A DNA stretch of 64,000 nt from Gonocerus acuteangulatus. Taxonomy: Eukaryota; Arthropoda; Insecta; Hemiptera; Coreidae. The translations under genes and the position numbers were made by a program. Where the stretch lies: contig OX328127.1 in NCBI GenBank assembly GCA_946811695.1, positions 52,344,774 to 52,408,773 on the forward strand, in the 5' to 3' direction. A model generated the notes under the pieces. It was not told where the DNA came from, did not search any database, and saw only the letters and a list, made by a program, of their open reading frames with translations. Shown here piece by piece: positions 49,320 through 60,884 of this stretch. Numbering within the stretch: the stretch's first letter is position 1; each line of letters opens with the position of its first letter.

Positions 49320-49560
49320 CTCATGTTCTGATGGGCCCGAGATCTAAACTCGAACGCACAATTAAGATTTTATCTTCTAGTGTCTTCATTCCAGGGTCGG
49401 ATTCGGGGTCCCAGACCTTCCCTATGCTCACCTAACGTTTAATGGATGTCTGCAAAGGGCAAAATCAGACGGCCAGAGCATAGCATTAACCTCACTATGT
49501 CCCTACTGTGGTGTCCGTCAATAAAAAGATACCTCTGCTGTATCTGCCTTTTTTTTTGTT
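49320..49560 (-). repeat. dispersed repeat C, copy 3
   Basis: On the minus strand it reads GGCAGATACAGCAGAGGTAT, AGTGAGGTTAATGCTATGCT, CTGGCCGTCTGATTTTGCCC and AGAAGATAAAATCTTAATTG, colinear with copy 2. Near the far end, GCGTTCGAGTTTAGA looks like a B box, so the family may be a SINE. Confidence 0.6.
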
Positions 49561-51560
49561 ATTAGTTTATATATATTAGCAATCGCCCAGAAAATTCGAA
49601 ATTCATAGGCTTATGTGATCTATCTGCTACTGCAAGTCTATGAACAAGTGGAAGACGTGCTGTTCTTCATATTGTACTTATTCACGCTATTGATTGAAAT
49701 TGATGCCTAACCTGTCTCAGGAACAACTCCGTTTTTTGCCTTTAAATTCTTCCTTTTACCAAAATTAGTTCTTTATCCTTTCTTTATTACTTCATGATCC
49801 ACATAAAAACCCTATGTGGCATGACCCCATGTCCGATTGTAAGTTCCCTACACTTGCTAATTGTTAATTCAGCTTTTACATTTCCTATAGGAAATTGTAT
49901 ACAATGCCACGGAGCCAGAGAAACTAAATTTTATAAAAATAAATGGTGGAATTATGTAGATGACATTCATTGTCTTCTTCCAGTTCCGCAACTTAGGCGA
50001 CTAAGTCTTTAAACACAGTCAACATTCAAAGTGAAAAATATGTATAAATACATATAAAAAATGAAAACAAATTAATAAATAAGAAGTGAACCAACTGCTG
50101 TAACAAAAATAAATATAAAAAAAAACATAGATAAGAAAATAGAATGGAAAAAATCTTTATATATATTCAAAGAGATAAGATGTAATAAGTTACATTTTGG
50201 AGTATAACTGGGTGTTTTTAGATGTCTAAGTAGTGTACTTATGTGTGGGTTACCTTCTGTTATTAAGTCCGTAGGGTATGTTCAGGTTATTGTGCTGTTT
50301 GCTGGTAGTAAGGTGGTCTGTTCTTTCTGTCTAGAAGGTAGGAATGGGTAAGTAAAGTGTGCCCAATACGAAGCCTGGGTAAGATGAGTTCGTCCCGATG
50401 GGGGAAGTTTTCATTTGTCCAATATATAAAATAATAAATTATGCAATTATTTTGCTGAAACTAAGGCACTCTATTATTTCTATATGGCGAGGCACATTTT
50501 ATATTTAATAAAAAGAACAGGAATAGGTTTCGATTTAAGTGGATTTAAGTGTTTCGAATATATTAATTGCATCTGAATTTATATTAAATTCTCTATTCGA
50601 ATTTGAATGTGAAATAATTCAATACTTTATATCAAATTGATCTCGCTAGTGACAGGTTTAATGAAGTTATTGACAATCCGTGTTTTTTGTCTCGAAACCT
50701 GGAAGTGTTTCTAGCTTGCCAAATAAAATATTCACGAAGCCTATATAATATACAATAGAGAAATCTGTGAAAACCATTATACTGTTAATAATCGTAACGT
50801 ACTTAAAAGAGTTAATAGTAAGTAAGTTGACATTTTCTGACTCGATTATCAGATGTCCATGGCGATCATCGAGTGTCAAATATAGGGCATAGGTGTATAT
50901 ATTATAATTTTTAATTTAACTAGAATTTGCTTGCTTAATGGAGACGGAAAAATTTGATTATGGTAAAAATTAAGATGTGCATTTATCCTTGATTGGTTTA
51001 CGTGGAAAAGGAATCGGTCCGTAATGAGATCGGATTTTCACATGCAAAAATTAAAAACACTAATAAATAAAGAAAAAGATAAGTCCATATTTGGATCAAT
51101 GGTATACCTACGTACAATGGAAGCCATAAAAATTGTAATGGACTAGATGAACCCTGAATGAAATAAAATGAATTTGAATTTATCTTTAAAAAAAAAATAG
51201 TTTTTGTTAGTTAATTTTTTTTTATTAATAATATTATTGTTTATTCATATGTATGTCATCAGATTTTGGACATAACATATTACTCTTTCTTAGATGATAT
51301 ATTATCAGGCAACTTACCTTAGTAGAGAACAACATTTATTTTTTAACATTTCAAATCTCTTGTTAGAGCACTGAAATCATAAATCCAGCAAAAAAAAAAA
51401 AAGTATTTAGTTTCAGTTTCACCGGGAAATCCTTTAGAATTGGCTACACCATATGTGTTCACGTATTGTACTTTTGATAACACCAATCAAATAAAGATTC
51501 TATATATCTTGCCTAACTAATATGAAATCAAAAGCAATATGGCTTTGACACGTAGATTTT
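49561..51560. other. AT-rich DNA, nothing recognised
   Basis: Frames at 49794 and 50667 are not protein-like. No repeat matches within the window. Confidence 0.5.
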
Positions 51561-51585
51561 CTTGTTTTAGATAATAGATAAAATC

Positions 51586-51770
51586 GCCAACCGCCATAGC
51601 CACGTTGAATGCATCGGTTCCCGTAGATCACAGAAGTTAAGCAACGTCGGGCGTGGTCAGAACCTGAATGGGTGACCGATCTCTTGCTGTTAGTATTAAA
51701 AAAGGGTGGCAACCTGTAGATAGCCCGGCGTTAATAGCCCAATTGTTGATACGCCGTTAAACACGAGAAA
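51586..51770 (+). mobile_element. 5S rRNA-derived SINE, copy 2
   Basis: It starts at the first base of 5S rRNA (GCCAACCGCCATAGCC) and retains GATCACAGAAGTTAAGCAAC, CGTCGGGCGTGGTC and GGGTGACCG. The shared central GGGTGGCAACCTGTAGATAG and the tail CGGCGTTAATAGCC...ACGCCGTTAAA follow. It has a perfect 13-base duplication AATAGATAAAATC (51573-51585 and 51771-51783). It is not a functional 5S gene. Confidence 0.92.
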
Positions 51771-52046
51771 AATAGATAAAATCAAGTTGAGTTGAAAAAC
51801 ATAATATGATTAACAGATTCGGACTTGACAGCACAAAATATACCTCACTGATACTAAAATTGTACAAACAAACGATGACTCGCTAAATATCGAGACAACG
51901 GACGTGAAGAAATAGTTCTGACATGACTCGGAATTGGCCGCACTAGACCAACACACGGATATCACTTGAAAGGACATAACTAACAAACCAATTTGTGACC
52001 TGTGCAATATAGACATTAGAGTAATACACGCGCAGTAAATGATTAA

Positions 52047-52246
52047 NNNNNNNNNNNNNNNNNNNNNNNNNNNNNNNNNNNNNNNNNNNNNNNNNNNNNN
52101 NNNNNNNNNNNNNNNNNNNNNNNNNNNNNNNNNNNNNNNNNNNNNNNNNNNNNNNNNNNNNNNNNNNNNNNNNNNNNNNNNNNNNNNNNNNNNNNNNNNN
52201 NNNNNNNNNNNNNNNNNNNNNNNNNNNNNNNNNNNNNNNNNNNNNN
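52047..52246. other. assembly gap (200 N)
   Basis: Exactly 200 N, a conventional scaffold gap of unknown true length. ORFs across it are meaningless. Confidence 0.99.
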
Positions 52247-52439
52247 ACAATTCAAACTTATACGATCTTACACAAAGAACGCAGGTATAATATAATGTAA
52301 TGAGTACAAGGAAATACAAAAAAGAGGAGAAATGTTTATCTTTTTTTGTTACATTTATCCAGTTGTTATTTTCAAATTTATAGTTGGTGTTTTTGTTTTT
52401 CCATTTTTCAAATTTTATATCGTATATTTATTACTTAAG

Positions 52440-52590
52440 TTTTAATATTCATTTGCACATTAGGATTTAACTTCATTAATCTTAATGGACATTTTTAATG
52501 CTGCTTGTACCCTACTGGTTTAATATAGTAAATCCCTAATGGAGGAGACTCCAAAATAAATAAATAAATAAATAAAAATAAAAAATAAGT
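52440..52590 (+). mobile_element. LINE 3' tail with (AAAT)n
   Basis: It ends CCTAATGGAGGAGACTCC followed by seven or more AAAT units. It has the same design as the tails at 33029 and 40640. No coding sequence is recognisable upstream. Confidence 0.45.
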
Positions 52591-53182
52591 ATATGAGAAT
52601 GCAAATGGCGTAAGTAATGATTTGGTTATATTGTTCAGGAATGGAATGCTAAAACTCTATATTTGTAGATTTAGCCGGCAGATGGCAGCACTAATTCTCA
52701 GTCAATCAAAAACAAGTCAGACTTGCTCAATTTAATTCTAACAGATACAGATGAAGCACAGAACCGTCTTATTGTATCATATATCATATTAACAGATGTA
52801 TTTATATACAGGATGTAATAATCAATAAAAAAAAAAAAACAAAAAAAAAAAACAGACACACGCCACTTCCAGTCTCAAAGCTCCTTATATTTTCATCTAC
52901 TTCTATACCACTGAAGCAATCTGTTAAAATTAAACATAATGATTATGGAAACTTTGTTTGTGTTAAAATAAAATAAATAAATAATACACTAAGATTTGAA
53001 AATTAGAAATTAAATACTAAAATACTAATTGGTTTGTTCTGTGCTGCAATATTAAGTTTATGATATAATATAATAATAAGAACAATGTTATAATTCTGGG
53101 GAGATTTGTACCTTAAAACAAAATTATTCAAAAACAATATAAATTCTTTCAGATTTTAAGAGGCTTGTGATCGTTATAAACA

Positions 53183-53443
53183 GTAATCCTTTTCTTCACA
53201 CTACTTTTTTTTTACCACCCCCGACATTTTTCGTGCATGTTTTCGCAACTTTTCGGGGCACTTCTTGGAGTCCTCTCTTCACCACGTACTCGCTATGGAG
53301 ACTGGCTTTAAAACTGATTTTCGCCAGTGTCCTGAGCGAGTACACGTTGACGATAGGCTTTCCAAGAGGTGCCCCCTAAAGGTGCAAAAACATGCACGAA
53401 ACATGTCTAGGTAATAAATAAATTAGGGTGAAGAAAGAATTAC
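53183..53443. mobile_element. palindromic element with a GAAACATGT motif
   Basis: Inverted arms start GTAATCCTTTTCTTCAC (53183) and end GTGAAGAAAGAATTAC (53443). They also share TTTCGTGCATGTTTT, GGGGCACTTCTTGGA and GTACTCGCT. The right arm carries CACGAAACATGT. The overall design matches the 8870-9160 element although the sequence differs. Confidence 0.65.
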
Positions 53444-54379
53444 CTACTGCTTTAACAACCCCAAGCCTCCTATGATCAGAAAGGAATAAGATATTTAGGT
53501 CATCTGCAAGAATAATATATATAAATAAATTTGAACCACCGTTGTTTACATGAACTACGGGTTCTGAATCGTGAAATGACCTAGTCGGTCATGTGGTCAA
53601 CCTCAGGAATGCCCTAAGCGCTTTTAGTTGCTCCTGCTACCATCCTTAGAGATGTGACAGAACAAGTACAATAATTTATTTAAATCGATAAAAAGAAGAT
53701 TAACCTGAATGAAAAAAATCTTAAAACCAACAAGTAAAATGAAAATAAATAATGTTTAAACCAATATTTGTTAACAATCAATAAATAAGCAAATAAAAAA
53801 AAGAGGATCTTAATTTCTAAAAAACCAGAGATTAGAGCTGCTTATCTACAATGTACGGCCTGCTTAATTAATTACATACAGCTTCGTCCATGTAGATTTG
53901 AAAATCACAAAAATGTTTTCTTTTTAATCAAAGACAACTAAATATTTAATATAATGTGGTGTTATATATTATTCATATTGTGTGTCAAAAGTCTCATATT
54001 TTTTAGCCCACAACGAGTCGACATCAATGGCACATTGTCGATCCTCTTACTGAACGATCCTCTTATAGTCTGCACATTGATATTAAATACTTTTTTCAGC
54101 AATAATACTTTTTATCCTCTTGAAACATCATTTTGTGACCAAAATATCACATAGCCTGTTACTTGGCATAGTTCGTTGAATCATTAATGATTGATTCCTT
54201 AGGCAATCCAATCCATAATAATATTCCTCATAACAATAGTTTTTTTTAAACATTTTTTAACCTCCTGGCTCATTCTTATTTGAACGAAATTCCCTAGTTT
54301 GTGTGAACGAGCCGACATGAACGAAACGTTGACATACTTCAAAAAATTTTCTACATATTGAAATGACTGATTGACACCT

Positions 54380-54977
54380 GGTTTTCAGGATTAGCGGATT
54401 ACGGGAGCGGAAGAAGTGACCAGATCCAAGACGAGCAGCTGTACTGTAAGCAGCTGTTGGAGACAACGCACATCGCCAGGGGATTGGAGATGCTTGTTGA
54501 CACATAGGCCCCCTCTTGCAGAGTGCTGAACAAACACATCCTTCACCTACAATCACCCTACCGGACTATGTGTATCTCTCTCTTATCCCGACTATGTATC
54601 TATCCTTCTCTCTCTGACAACCACACGTACTCACCCACACATCAATTACGTTCCTTTGCAAGTTTCCCCCACTTCAAGCCCATTCACTCCTACCCAATCC
54701 TCTCTCCCCTCTGTAATCATGGGACCCTCCGTGTTTATTCTACAAACAACTTATAGACTCATATAACTTCTTATATCTTTAATTACTGTTATCATTTCTC
54801 TTAATAATATCACAGATTATAGCTACTTATATATTAACGGCGAAGGGCCGATAACAATGAGTGTTAAGGCGTTAACACTCCGTATCAAGAGCTTTATATA
54901 GCAACAGTTCTATCCTTGGCTTGAAAGGGATGATAACTTGTAAATAACCTGCAAAAAAAAAAAAAAAAAAAAAAAAT
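54380..54977 (+). mobile_element. probable retroelement with a poly(A) tail
   Basis: This is a higher-GC stretch with a pyrimidine-rich middle (54540-54720) that ends in a 25-base poly(A) run at 54953-54977. That pattern fits the 3' end of a retroposed transcript. No ORF or family is recognisable. Confidence 0.3.
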
Positions 54978-55707
54978 CTGGTTTCAATAAAAGTACGTTA
55001 ACATTAAAAGAGAACAATATCGATTTATTTTCTTATGATAGGTGTTCTAATTATTGACTACTGCCATGTTAGATATTATAATATATTTGTGAGTTCAGTC
55101 TAGGTTTCTTTAAAAAAATAACGCTATATATAAATAAAAAGGTAAATCAAAAGTTTAAAAATTGCCTACAATTCTCGCAAATATTTCATTGATAAAACCA
55201 TGTCGTTACTTCTTCGAAGACTATGACATAAATAGTAATTATAGTGTAAATCATTTATGTATCACAGTATATGATTTCCTTTCTGTGTTATTATAGTTTT
55301 CTCGTTTTTATAACATGATGAGTCATGTATTTTTGACGATTTTAATTTCTTATGGAGGTTTAATGAATTGACTCCAAAATATCTATTGCTTCGAATAATC
55401 TTCAGAAATTTGTTATAAATTACTCTTAATTAATGGGATCGTGTGTAAGTAAATTTCATTCGGTAAAAAAATCGTTGAAAGAGCTCCATATCAATGTATG
55501 CGTAGAATCTGTGGCAATCACACTACAAGGTTGGTAAATACTTAGGCGCCACAAATAACGTAAAAGCATAGAATTCAGTGAACATTATGCATGCCTCGAT
55601 AAGAAATTGTGATCATCAGAATCAAAGAAATAAAAATTAACGTCTAAGAAACCTTTAACAACACAGAAAAGAAACCATTTACTGTGTACATATGTGATAC
55701 GCACTAT

Positions 55708-55971
55708 AATTGAATCGATCCATGCAAAAAGAACTTCAGTCCATTTTTTCCCAACATGAGTTCCGATAATATTTTCGTTAGTATGAGTGATGAGTTCTTT
55801 GTATCTAAAGGTAACTTCACATTTCTATGCTAAAAGGACTTCAATCCAATTCATAGTTGCCATAGAAACATAGTCATCACTTTATTATTCCATGTAGAAA
55901 GGGCTTCAGTCTAGTTTTCTCAAAACTGTCGATTTTGGACTGAAGCTCTTTTTGCATGGATCGATTCAATT
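55708..55971. repeat. inverted repeat with internal direct repeats
   Basis: A 36-base arm at 55708-55743 (AATTGAATCGATCCATGCAA, then AAAGAACTTCAGTCCA) is repeated inverted at 55936-55971 with one mismatch. Two diverged direct copies of the AAAAGGACTTCAATCC motif lie between them at 55827-55850 and 55890-55914. Confidence 0.75.
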
Positions 55972-56274
55972 ATTATTTACGACATAGACGTCGAAGAAGA
56001 AACGACATGATTCGAAACTAATTGATCAATGAAATATTTGCGAAAATTTTACCTTTTTTTCAACATTTGCTTTATCCTATTTATTTAAGTAGAGTTTTTA
56101 ATTTTTATAAAAATCTACTAGTCTTTACTACAAAACCGAAATCTGCCGATTTCTGGAAGAATCTATCTATTTGAACGTTGCAGATTGTTCTTTTGCCGTC
56201 TTGTAAGTACAACATTGAAATTTTATTATTGACAACTTTTTATTTATTAATATAATTCATACTTACAGAAGTCT

Positions 56275-56345
56275 CTCCTCTTTCAATCTCACTCTCTCTA
56301 TCTCTCTTTCTCTTTCTCTCTCTCTGTCACTCTCTTTTTCTGTCC
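56275..56345. repeat. (CT)-rich microsatellite
   Basis: An imperfect TCTC/TTTC run, GAGA-type on the other strand. Confidence 0.85.
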
Positions 56346-57773
56346 ACGTGTACGCTTATTCTCTCACTCGCACACATAGAAACGGCCGCGCGTGCGCATA
56401 CAAAATAAATAATTCCATAGGTCGTTCTAAATACGAATATATATTCCTGTTTAATATATTCTGAATGTAATTGCCACTGATTGCAAGAACATTGGGCGGT
56501 GTCTGTACGATTTTAACATGTTCTTCGAAAAAGGATTAAAATATTTATTGGCTCAAATACGATTTATTAGTAATTATTGAAGCGTAAAAATAATAATATT
56601 AATAATGCTTGAATTAGATCTCACACCAAATAATAATTAATTTATTCTATGTTAGCGATGAATGTTTTATTATGAGCGTTGTATTCTGTAAACCGTGATC
56701 AGGTATTTGTGGATGGTTCTCATTACTTTTGTATTATGCTTATGCGACGAACAACCTTCTCTCAAAATTGGTCACTCAAATTTTTGAGCAGACAGCAAAC
56801 AATTTTCAACAAACATGATTCCAGCCGATTTTTCATTCTAAATATCTATATGGTGTTTTTCATAGATGTTTGTTGAAAAAAATATTTTTTTCAAACAAAT
56901 TCCAAGGCAATGCCTGGGAATGAAGTATTTTTATCTATTCAAGAGTGATTTTAATGCTAGACTTGTTGGAAAGAAAATACATGTATTACGTCAATCCAAC
57001 CGGGATTTCACTAAACCTAAATTACAATGTAAAGGAAATTTAGTATATCTGAATTTTTTTTTCAGGGCGTGCCAACCTTAAGGTCTTTAACTCCATCCTG
57101 TCAGACTTTGATTACATCTTTCAATGGTTATGTTTTTCATATTTATTCATAGCAATCAGTTCTTTAAATAACTTTTTGATTTCATCGAATTATTATTCAT
57201 AATTTGAATTTTCTATTGTTTATAAACCATTGATTTGATATTCAGGCCTTTAGGGGAGCTGTGATCGCTCGTGACAGCACATGAATTTATCAATTATTTT
57301 GCTATGTAATTATATTGTTACCAACAATATGCTGCATAAACGCTGAGATCAAATCCTTTTTTATACTAAGTGCAATTTTATTTAGGAAACACGTAATTTA
57401 GTTTTGGAATATTGTGAATTAGTATTGTTTCATTAATTTTACTGAACTGTACTTCGTTCAGCAGCTATTTGACTATTTAAATTATTACTAGCTAAATATG
57501 AATTTAATAATTATTGAACCTACATAAAACAAAAGCAATGAGCTGATTTTTAGGGTTATTATAGTCTTTTATTATATTTTTTAACAGATCAAAATTTATA
57601 GGTTTGGACCACCTTGGGAATTTCAAAACAACTTTTTTGAACTAGATATGGTTTTTATACCTTTACACATATTTTAATATTTTAAACATTTCATCAACAG
57701 GGTTACAAGATATCTCCAGAACTACACAATTTACGAAACACATGCTTTATAATATTATTCTATAGCAATCCAT

Positions 57774-57774
<1 letters not shown>

Positions 57775-57816
<42 letters not shown>

Positions 57817-57973
57817 GGCGCATCTACGTCTAGGTCATTAGCGCCGACATCCAGGGTGCAGCCAGGAATTTTCCCAGCGAGGCCTGAGAAAATTCCTGCC
57901 GGAGGTGGGAATCGAACCCACCATCTCCCGCTTATGAATCCAAGGCGCTAGCCACTAGACCACGGGAGACCCC
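57775..57973 (-). mobile_element. tRNA-derived SINE (family T1), second copy with TSD
   Basis: It is nearly identical along its length to 6256-6456, with the same A and B boxes and the same GGCGCTAAT...GCGCCGT tail and a 40-base poly(A). The target duplication TAGCAA(T/G)CCATG is at 57763-57774 and 57974-57985. It lies upstream of the putative gene at 58381. Confidence 0.9.
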
Positions 57974-58380
57974 TAGCAAGCCATGTTATAACGTATACTA
58001 TTTTTATGCTCAATGTGTCGATACTGACCACAATTTGTTTTTCAATGAGCTCTTATTTCTAGAACAATAAAAAAAAAAACCAAAAAAAAGTAAAAAGTAT
58101 ATATTAAGTATTAGTCATTAATCACTTTCTGTATATATTATTACTATATCTTTCCAACCACTTCAATTTTTAATAATCCGATATCCTCTCTAATTATATT
58201 TTAAATCTCAGCAGGACCTCAGCAGTATTTTAAAATCAGTCATGCCTCGTGGGATATGTATCCTGTTTCTAATTTTTGGCTGTGGCTAATCAAGTAGTCT
58301 CAGTTAAATATTCACATCACTATTATGATCACTTAGGTCATACTCATGTTTTTTTGTTTTGTTTTTTATTTTGTGCATAG

Positions 58381-58476
58381 TATTGTAAATTTTTGTTAGA
58401 AAATGTCTTTGGGAAATGATTCGAAGATTTAGTGAGTGGATTACACCAATACAACATTCTCTTGGAAGTCAGACAG
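58381..58476 (+). pseudogene. putative exon A of an unrecognised plus-strand gene, with an in-frame TGA
   Basis: A strong acceptor (T-rich tract then GCATAG, ending at 58380) opens a 96-base segment, phase 0 at both ends, that closes at CAG before GTCGTT. It reads YCKFLLENVFGK, then TGA (58417-58419), then FEDLVSGLHQYNILLEVRQ. It joins in frame to the 31-base exon at 58593. The TGA may be a mutated Trp codon (pseudogene or allele), a sequencing error, a selenocysteine codon, or a sign that the exon really starts downstream. The donor is weak beyond its GT. I do not recognise the family. It is marked pseudogene only because of the stop. Confidence 0.4.
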
Positions 58477-58592
58477 GTCGTTATTTGGTAATCTTGAATG
58501 ACAGGATATGTGAAATCAATAATTACATTGTGAAGAATATATCAATGTCTTTTATTCTTATTGTTATCTAATTTTTATTTTTTGTTTCACAG

Positions 58593-58623
58593 GTATGGCA
58601 GCCAGAAGAAGAAATCATGAGAG
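58593..58623 (+). CDS. putative 31-bp microexon B of the same plus-strand gene
   Basis: The exon sits between a good acceptor (TTTTGTTTCACAG) and a donor (GAGAG before GTGATT). It is 31 bases long and encodes VWQPEEEIMR plus the first base of a codon. It starts in phase 0, matching the end of exon A, and ends in phase 1, matching the 2-base overhang of the exon at 60358, so the junction codon is GTG (Val). Phase agreement on both sides is the main evidence. A conflicting reading that starts at the internal ATG has no support. Confidence 0.45.
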
Positions 58624-59813
58624 GTGATTTTAAACCATTTTTTTTTTTTTTTGTGGGTCTGCTCAAGGGAAGAAGTATTAAAATCTTTGAACAACATATT
58701 TAAAAGGTTTCTGCCTTCAATTCAAGGGTAATGACAATAATATTTGGGTGTGTTGAATTAAATGTAATGACCTTGCTATATCAAGCCCACCAATGATGCC
58801 AAAAAACCAAAATCAAATAGTGTTTTAAACATGTTTTAAAAACTACCATTCAGATTGGTCTAGTACTACTATTCATTTCGATCCTCAAAATTCTAGGAAA
58901 TCAGTTTAAAGTTGTGGTGTATTTAGTAAATACTATTTACCAAATTAAGAAAAATCAAAATTAGTTTTAATTACATCTTAAATCATTTTTTCAGAAACTG
59001 TAATGAATTAATAAAAGTATTTTATGCAAATGAAATTAAATTAACTATCTAACTCATACTTATTTATTCAAAGTGGTATGAAAAGCTCCCGTTGTCCACG
59101 AAAAAGAAATCAGCTACGAAAATAGCTTAGATTTAATTCGAGTTATACAAATTTCTGTTTGAGTAATTTATAGCCTTACATAAATAAGTCTCAATATTAC
59201 TTTTTTAGATTAAAACACTCATCGCATACTCTTTAATCATAGAAAAAATAATATTTAATGATACAGGTTTAAATAGTGGTGTAGGTTTTTAATGTAATTA
59301 CTCTCATCCCTGAGTAATTCGGTCTTGTTGTTTGGCACGATATCACAACACGTAGATTGTACTGGAGTAAAGACTCTCAGAAAGTGTTTAACAATAAGAG
59401 TCGTATTTCAGTACTGTCAAGTTGGTGTTGGTCTACTCTGTACCATCATAAGGTATGATAGGTCGGTCGGAAATTCCCTATCCACTGACGGCAGAGGGCG
59501 ACTTATTGTTTCTTCCCAAGCTGTCAATGTCTAGTTAGTCTTTTCGTGCTGCAAGTTTTGATTCTGAGTCTACTTACTTAAGTACTTGAGTACTTGGACG
59601 AATGTCTTCATGATGTAGTAGCCAGTACCTAGTCTCAGTTTTGAGGAATAGAGAAATTGTTATAATAAATGTGTTGTTGTGCAAGTGAGTCAGAGCATAC
59701 TGTAATGATTTTTTTGTCACTATCAGGTAGACAAAAGTATTATTAGACAAAAGTAGAAAAGTCTACAATATAATTTGTCCTACTACATCAGCTGTTAAGG
59801 TATCTTCAATTCA

Positions 59814-59970
59814 TTTCGTTCCGTCAGTGCGGCTGAAGAAGATGTCTATGATTTCTTCCAGGTTTGAAATATTATTAATTTCATGTATGTCGTAATATAA
59901 CAATACTGTACGACAGTCTTTGTATACCCTCAGTAAACATTCAACTCGTTTGTAGTCAGTGGGTGTCACA
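59814..59970 (-). pseudogene. coding-like fragment, unrecognised
   Basis: The minus-strand frame reads QISVTPTDYKRVECLL, then RVYKDCRTVLLYYDIHEI and NNISNLEEIIDIFFSRTDGTK before TGA. It has a stop just upstream and no start codon, so it is at most an exon or a remnant. It is close to, and on the same strand as, the fragment at 60015-60271 and may belong to the same dead element. Confidence 0.25.
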
Positions 59971-60014
59971 CTGATCTGTCATTTCTTGCAAAGTATAGTC
60001 TAGGATTAAGAATA

Positions 60015-60271
60015 TAAGAACACTTTTTCTTATTCTGGAGATTTTGCAAAAAGATCATTCAAATAAACATCTGTCAATTTTCTGGCCTCTGTTTGCTTAT
60101 CTCGTGTAACATTGTGTATGGCTTTGTCTTTTGTACATTTAGCACATTTTCCCATGTCATCGTAGACATGGAAAAATACCAATAATTTCCAGTAAATTTT
60201 ATAAATACAACCTTTTTTGAACATATTGTTTGATGCCTTAAAATATTTCCTTTATCCTTCTTGCATTCCAT
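60015..60271 (-). pseudogene. coding-like fragment, two overlapping frames, unrecognised
   Basis: The minus strand carries two partly overlapping open frames. The upstream one reads MECKKDKGNILRHQTICSKK. The downstream one ends DDMGKCAKCTKDKAIHNV, then TRDKQTEARKLTDVYLNDLF and AKSPE before a stop. The downstream reading looks like a genuine C-terminus. The frame change between them suggests a decayed gene or transposon ORF. It lies inside the presumed intron of the plus-strand gene. No family is recognised. Confidence 0.28.
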
Positions 60272-60357
60272 CGGAGGAAATAGGCAAGTAATGTATTTGC
60301 TTCATATCTGAAATATATAAATTAATTGCAACAAATTATTTTATGATTTTTTAATAG

Positions 60358-60593
60358 TGGGCATCAGAATATTTAAATATCTTAAAAGAAATTTTAAATC
60401 CTTTATTCTAGAATTTAAAATAAGAAATATTCATGAAAACATCTATTTGACGACGTTTACTCCTGGTGATGATCAAAAAGATGTCGGAAAACTAAAAGAA
60501 CATCCTAATTTTAAAATTAGTAAAGGTTTTGGTTTGGGAAAACATCAAAGTGTTTCTTATTGCATTGGAAAAACAAATAATGCTTGGGGTTAA
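60358..60593 (+). CDS. putative terminal exon C of the same plus-strand gene, unrecognised protein
   Basis: The acceptor TTTTTTAATAG (ending at 60357) opens 78 codons to a TAA at 60591-60593. The protein starts GIRIFKYLKRNFKSF. Later segments are IYLTTFTPGDDQKDVGKL, HPNFKISKGFGLGKHQ and a C-terminal SYCIGKTNNAWG. It is soluble-looking, basic at the start, has one Cys and no membrane segment. An AATAAA-like hexamer occurs near 60660 and could serve as a polyadenylation signal. Exons A, B and C join without a frame shift and give a continuous C-terminal domain of about 120 residues. I do not recognise the family. It could be a host gene end or a captured or decayed gene. No further upstream exon was identified. 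Confidence 0.5.
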
Positions 60594-60728
60594 TTTTTAA
60601 AATGAGGAAGTTTTTTTAGTTTTCCCACAATTTAAAAATCTGCGATTGACGGGTTTCTGAAATAAACGATTCAATTATAAACGAAAATAATAAAAACAGC
60701 AAGCATGATAATGAGTTATAAGACAATT

Positions 60729-60877
60729 TTTTTAATTGCATGTTAGGTAATCAACGGAGTTTTTTATGAACAAATTGATCAATAGTTTTATTTAAGCTCA
60801 ACTAAGTTTTGTATAAAACTACTGATTAATTTGTTCATAAAAAAAAAACTTTGTTTACCTAATATGAAATTAAAAAG
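60729..60877. mobile_element. MITE-like palindrome
   Basis: The arms share TTAATT(G/T)CAT(G/A)TTAGGTAA and TTTTTTATGAACAAATT. The unit is about 149 bp with a loop of about 20 bases. It lies 135 bases beyond the putative stop codon at 60593. Confidence 0.7.
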
Positions 60878-60884
60878 TTGTTTT

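Noticed and set aside
51586..51700. Functional 5S rRNA gene
   Set aside because: The 5S part is fused to a SINE tail, is diverged, and is flanked by a 13-base target duplication, so it is a retroposed SINE.
51810..52319. ORFs spanning the N gap
   Set aside because: The unknown bases carry no coding evidence.
56679..57081. Two adjacent 65-71 codon ORFs as upstream exons of the gene at 58381
   Set aside because: The composition is only weakly protein-like and no donor with the required phase-0 end was found.
60594..60670. A SECIS element right after the putative TGA-containing gene
   Set aside because: ATGA and GA motifs with an A-rich run can be picked out, but the spacing and pairing are poor. 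I could not build a convincing SECIS by eye.
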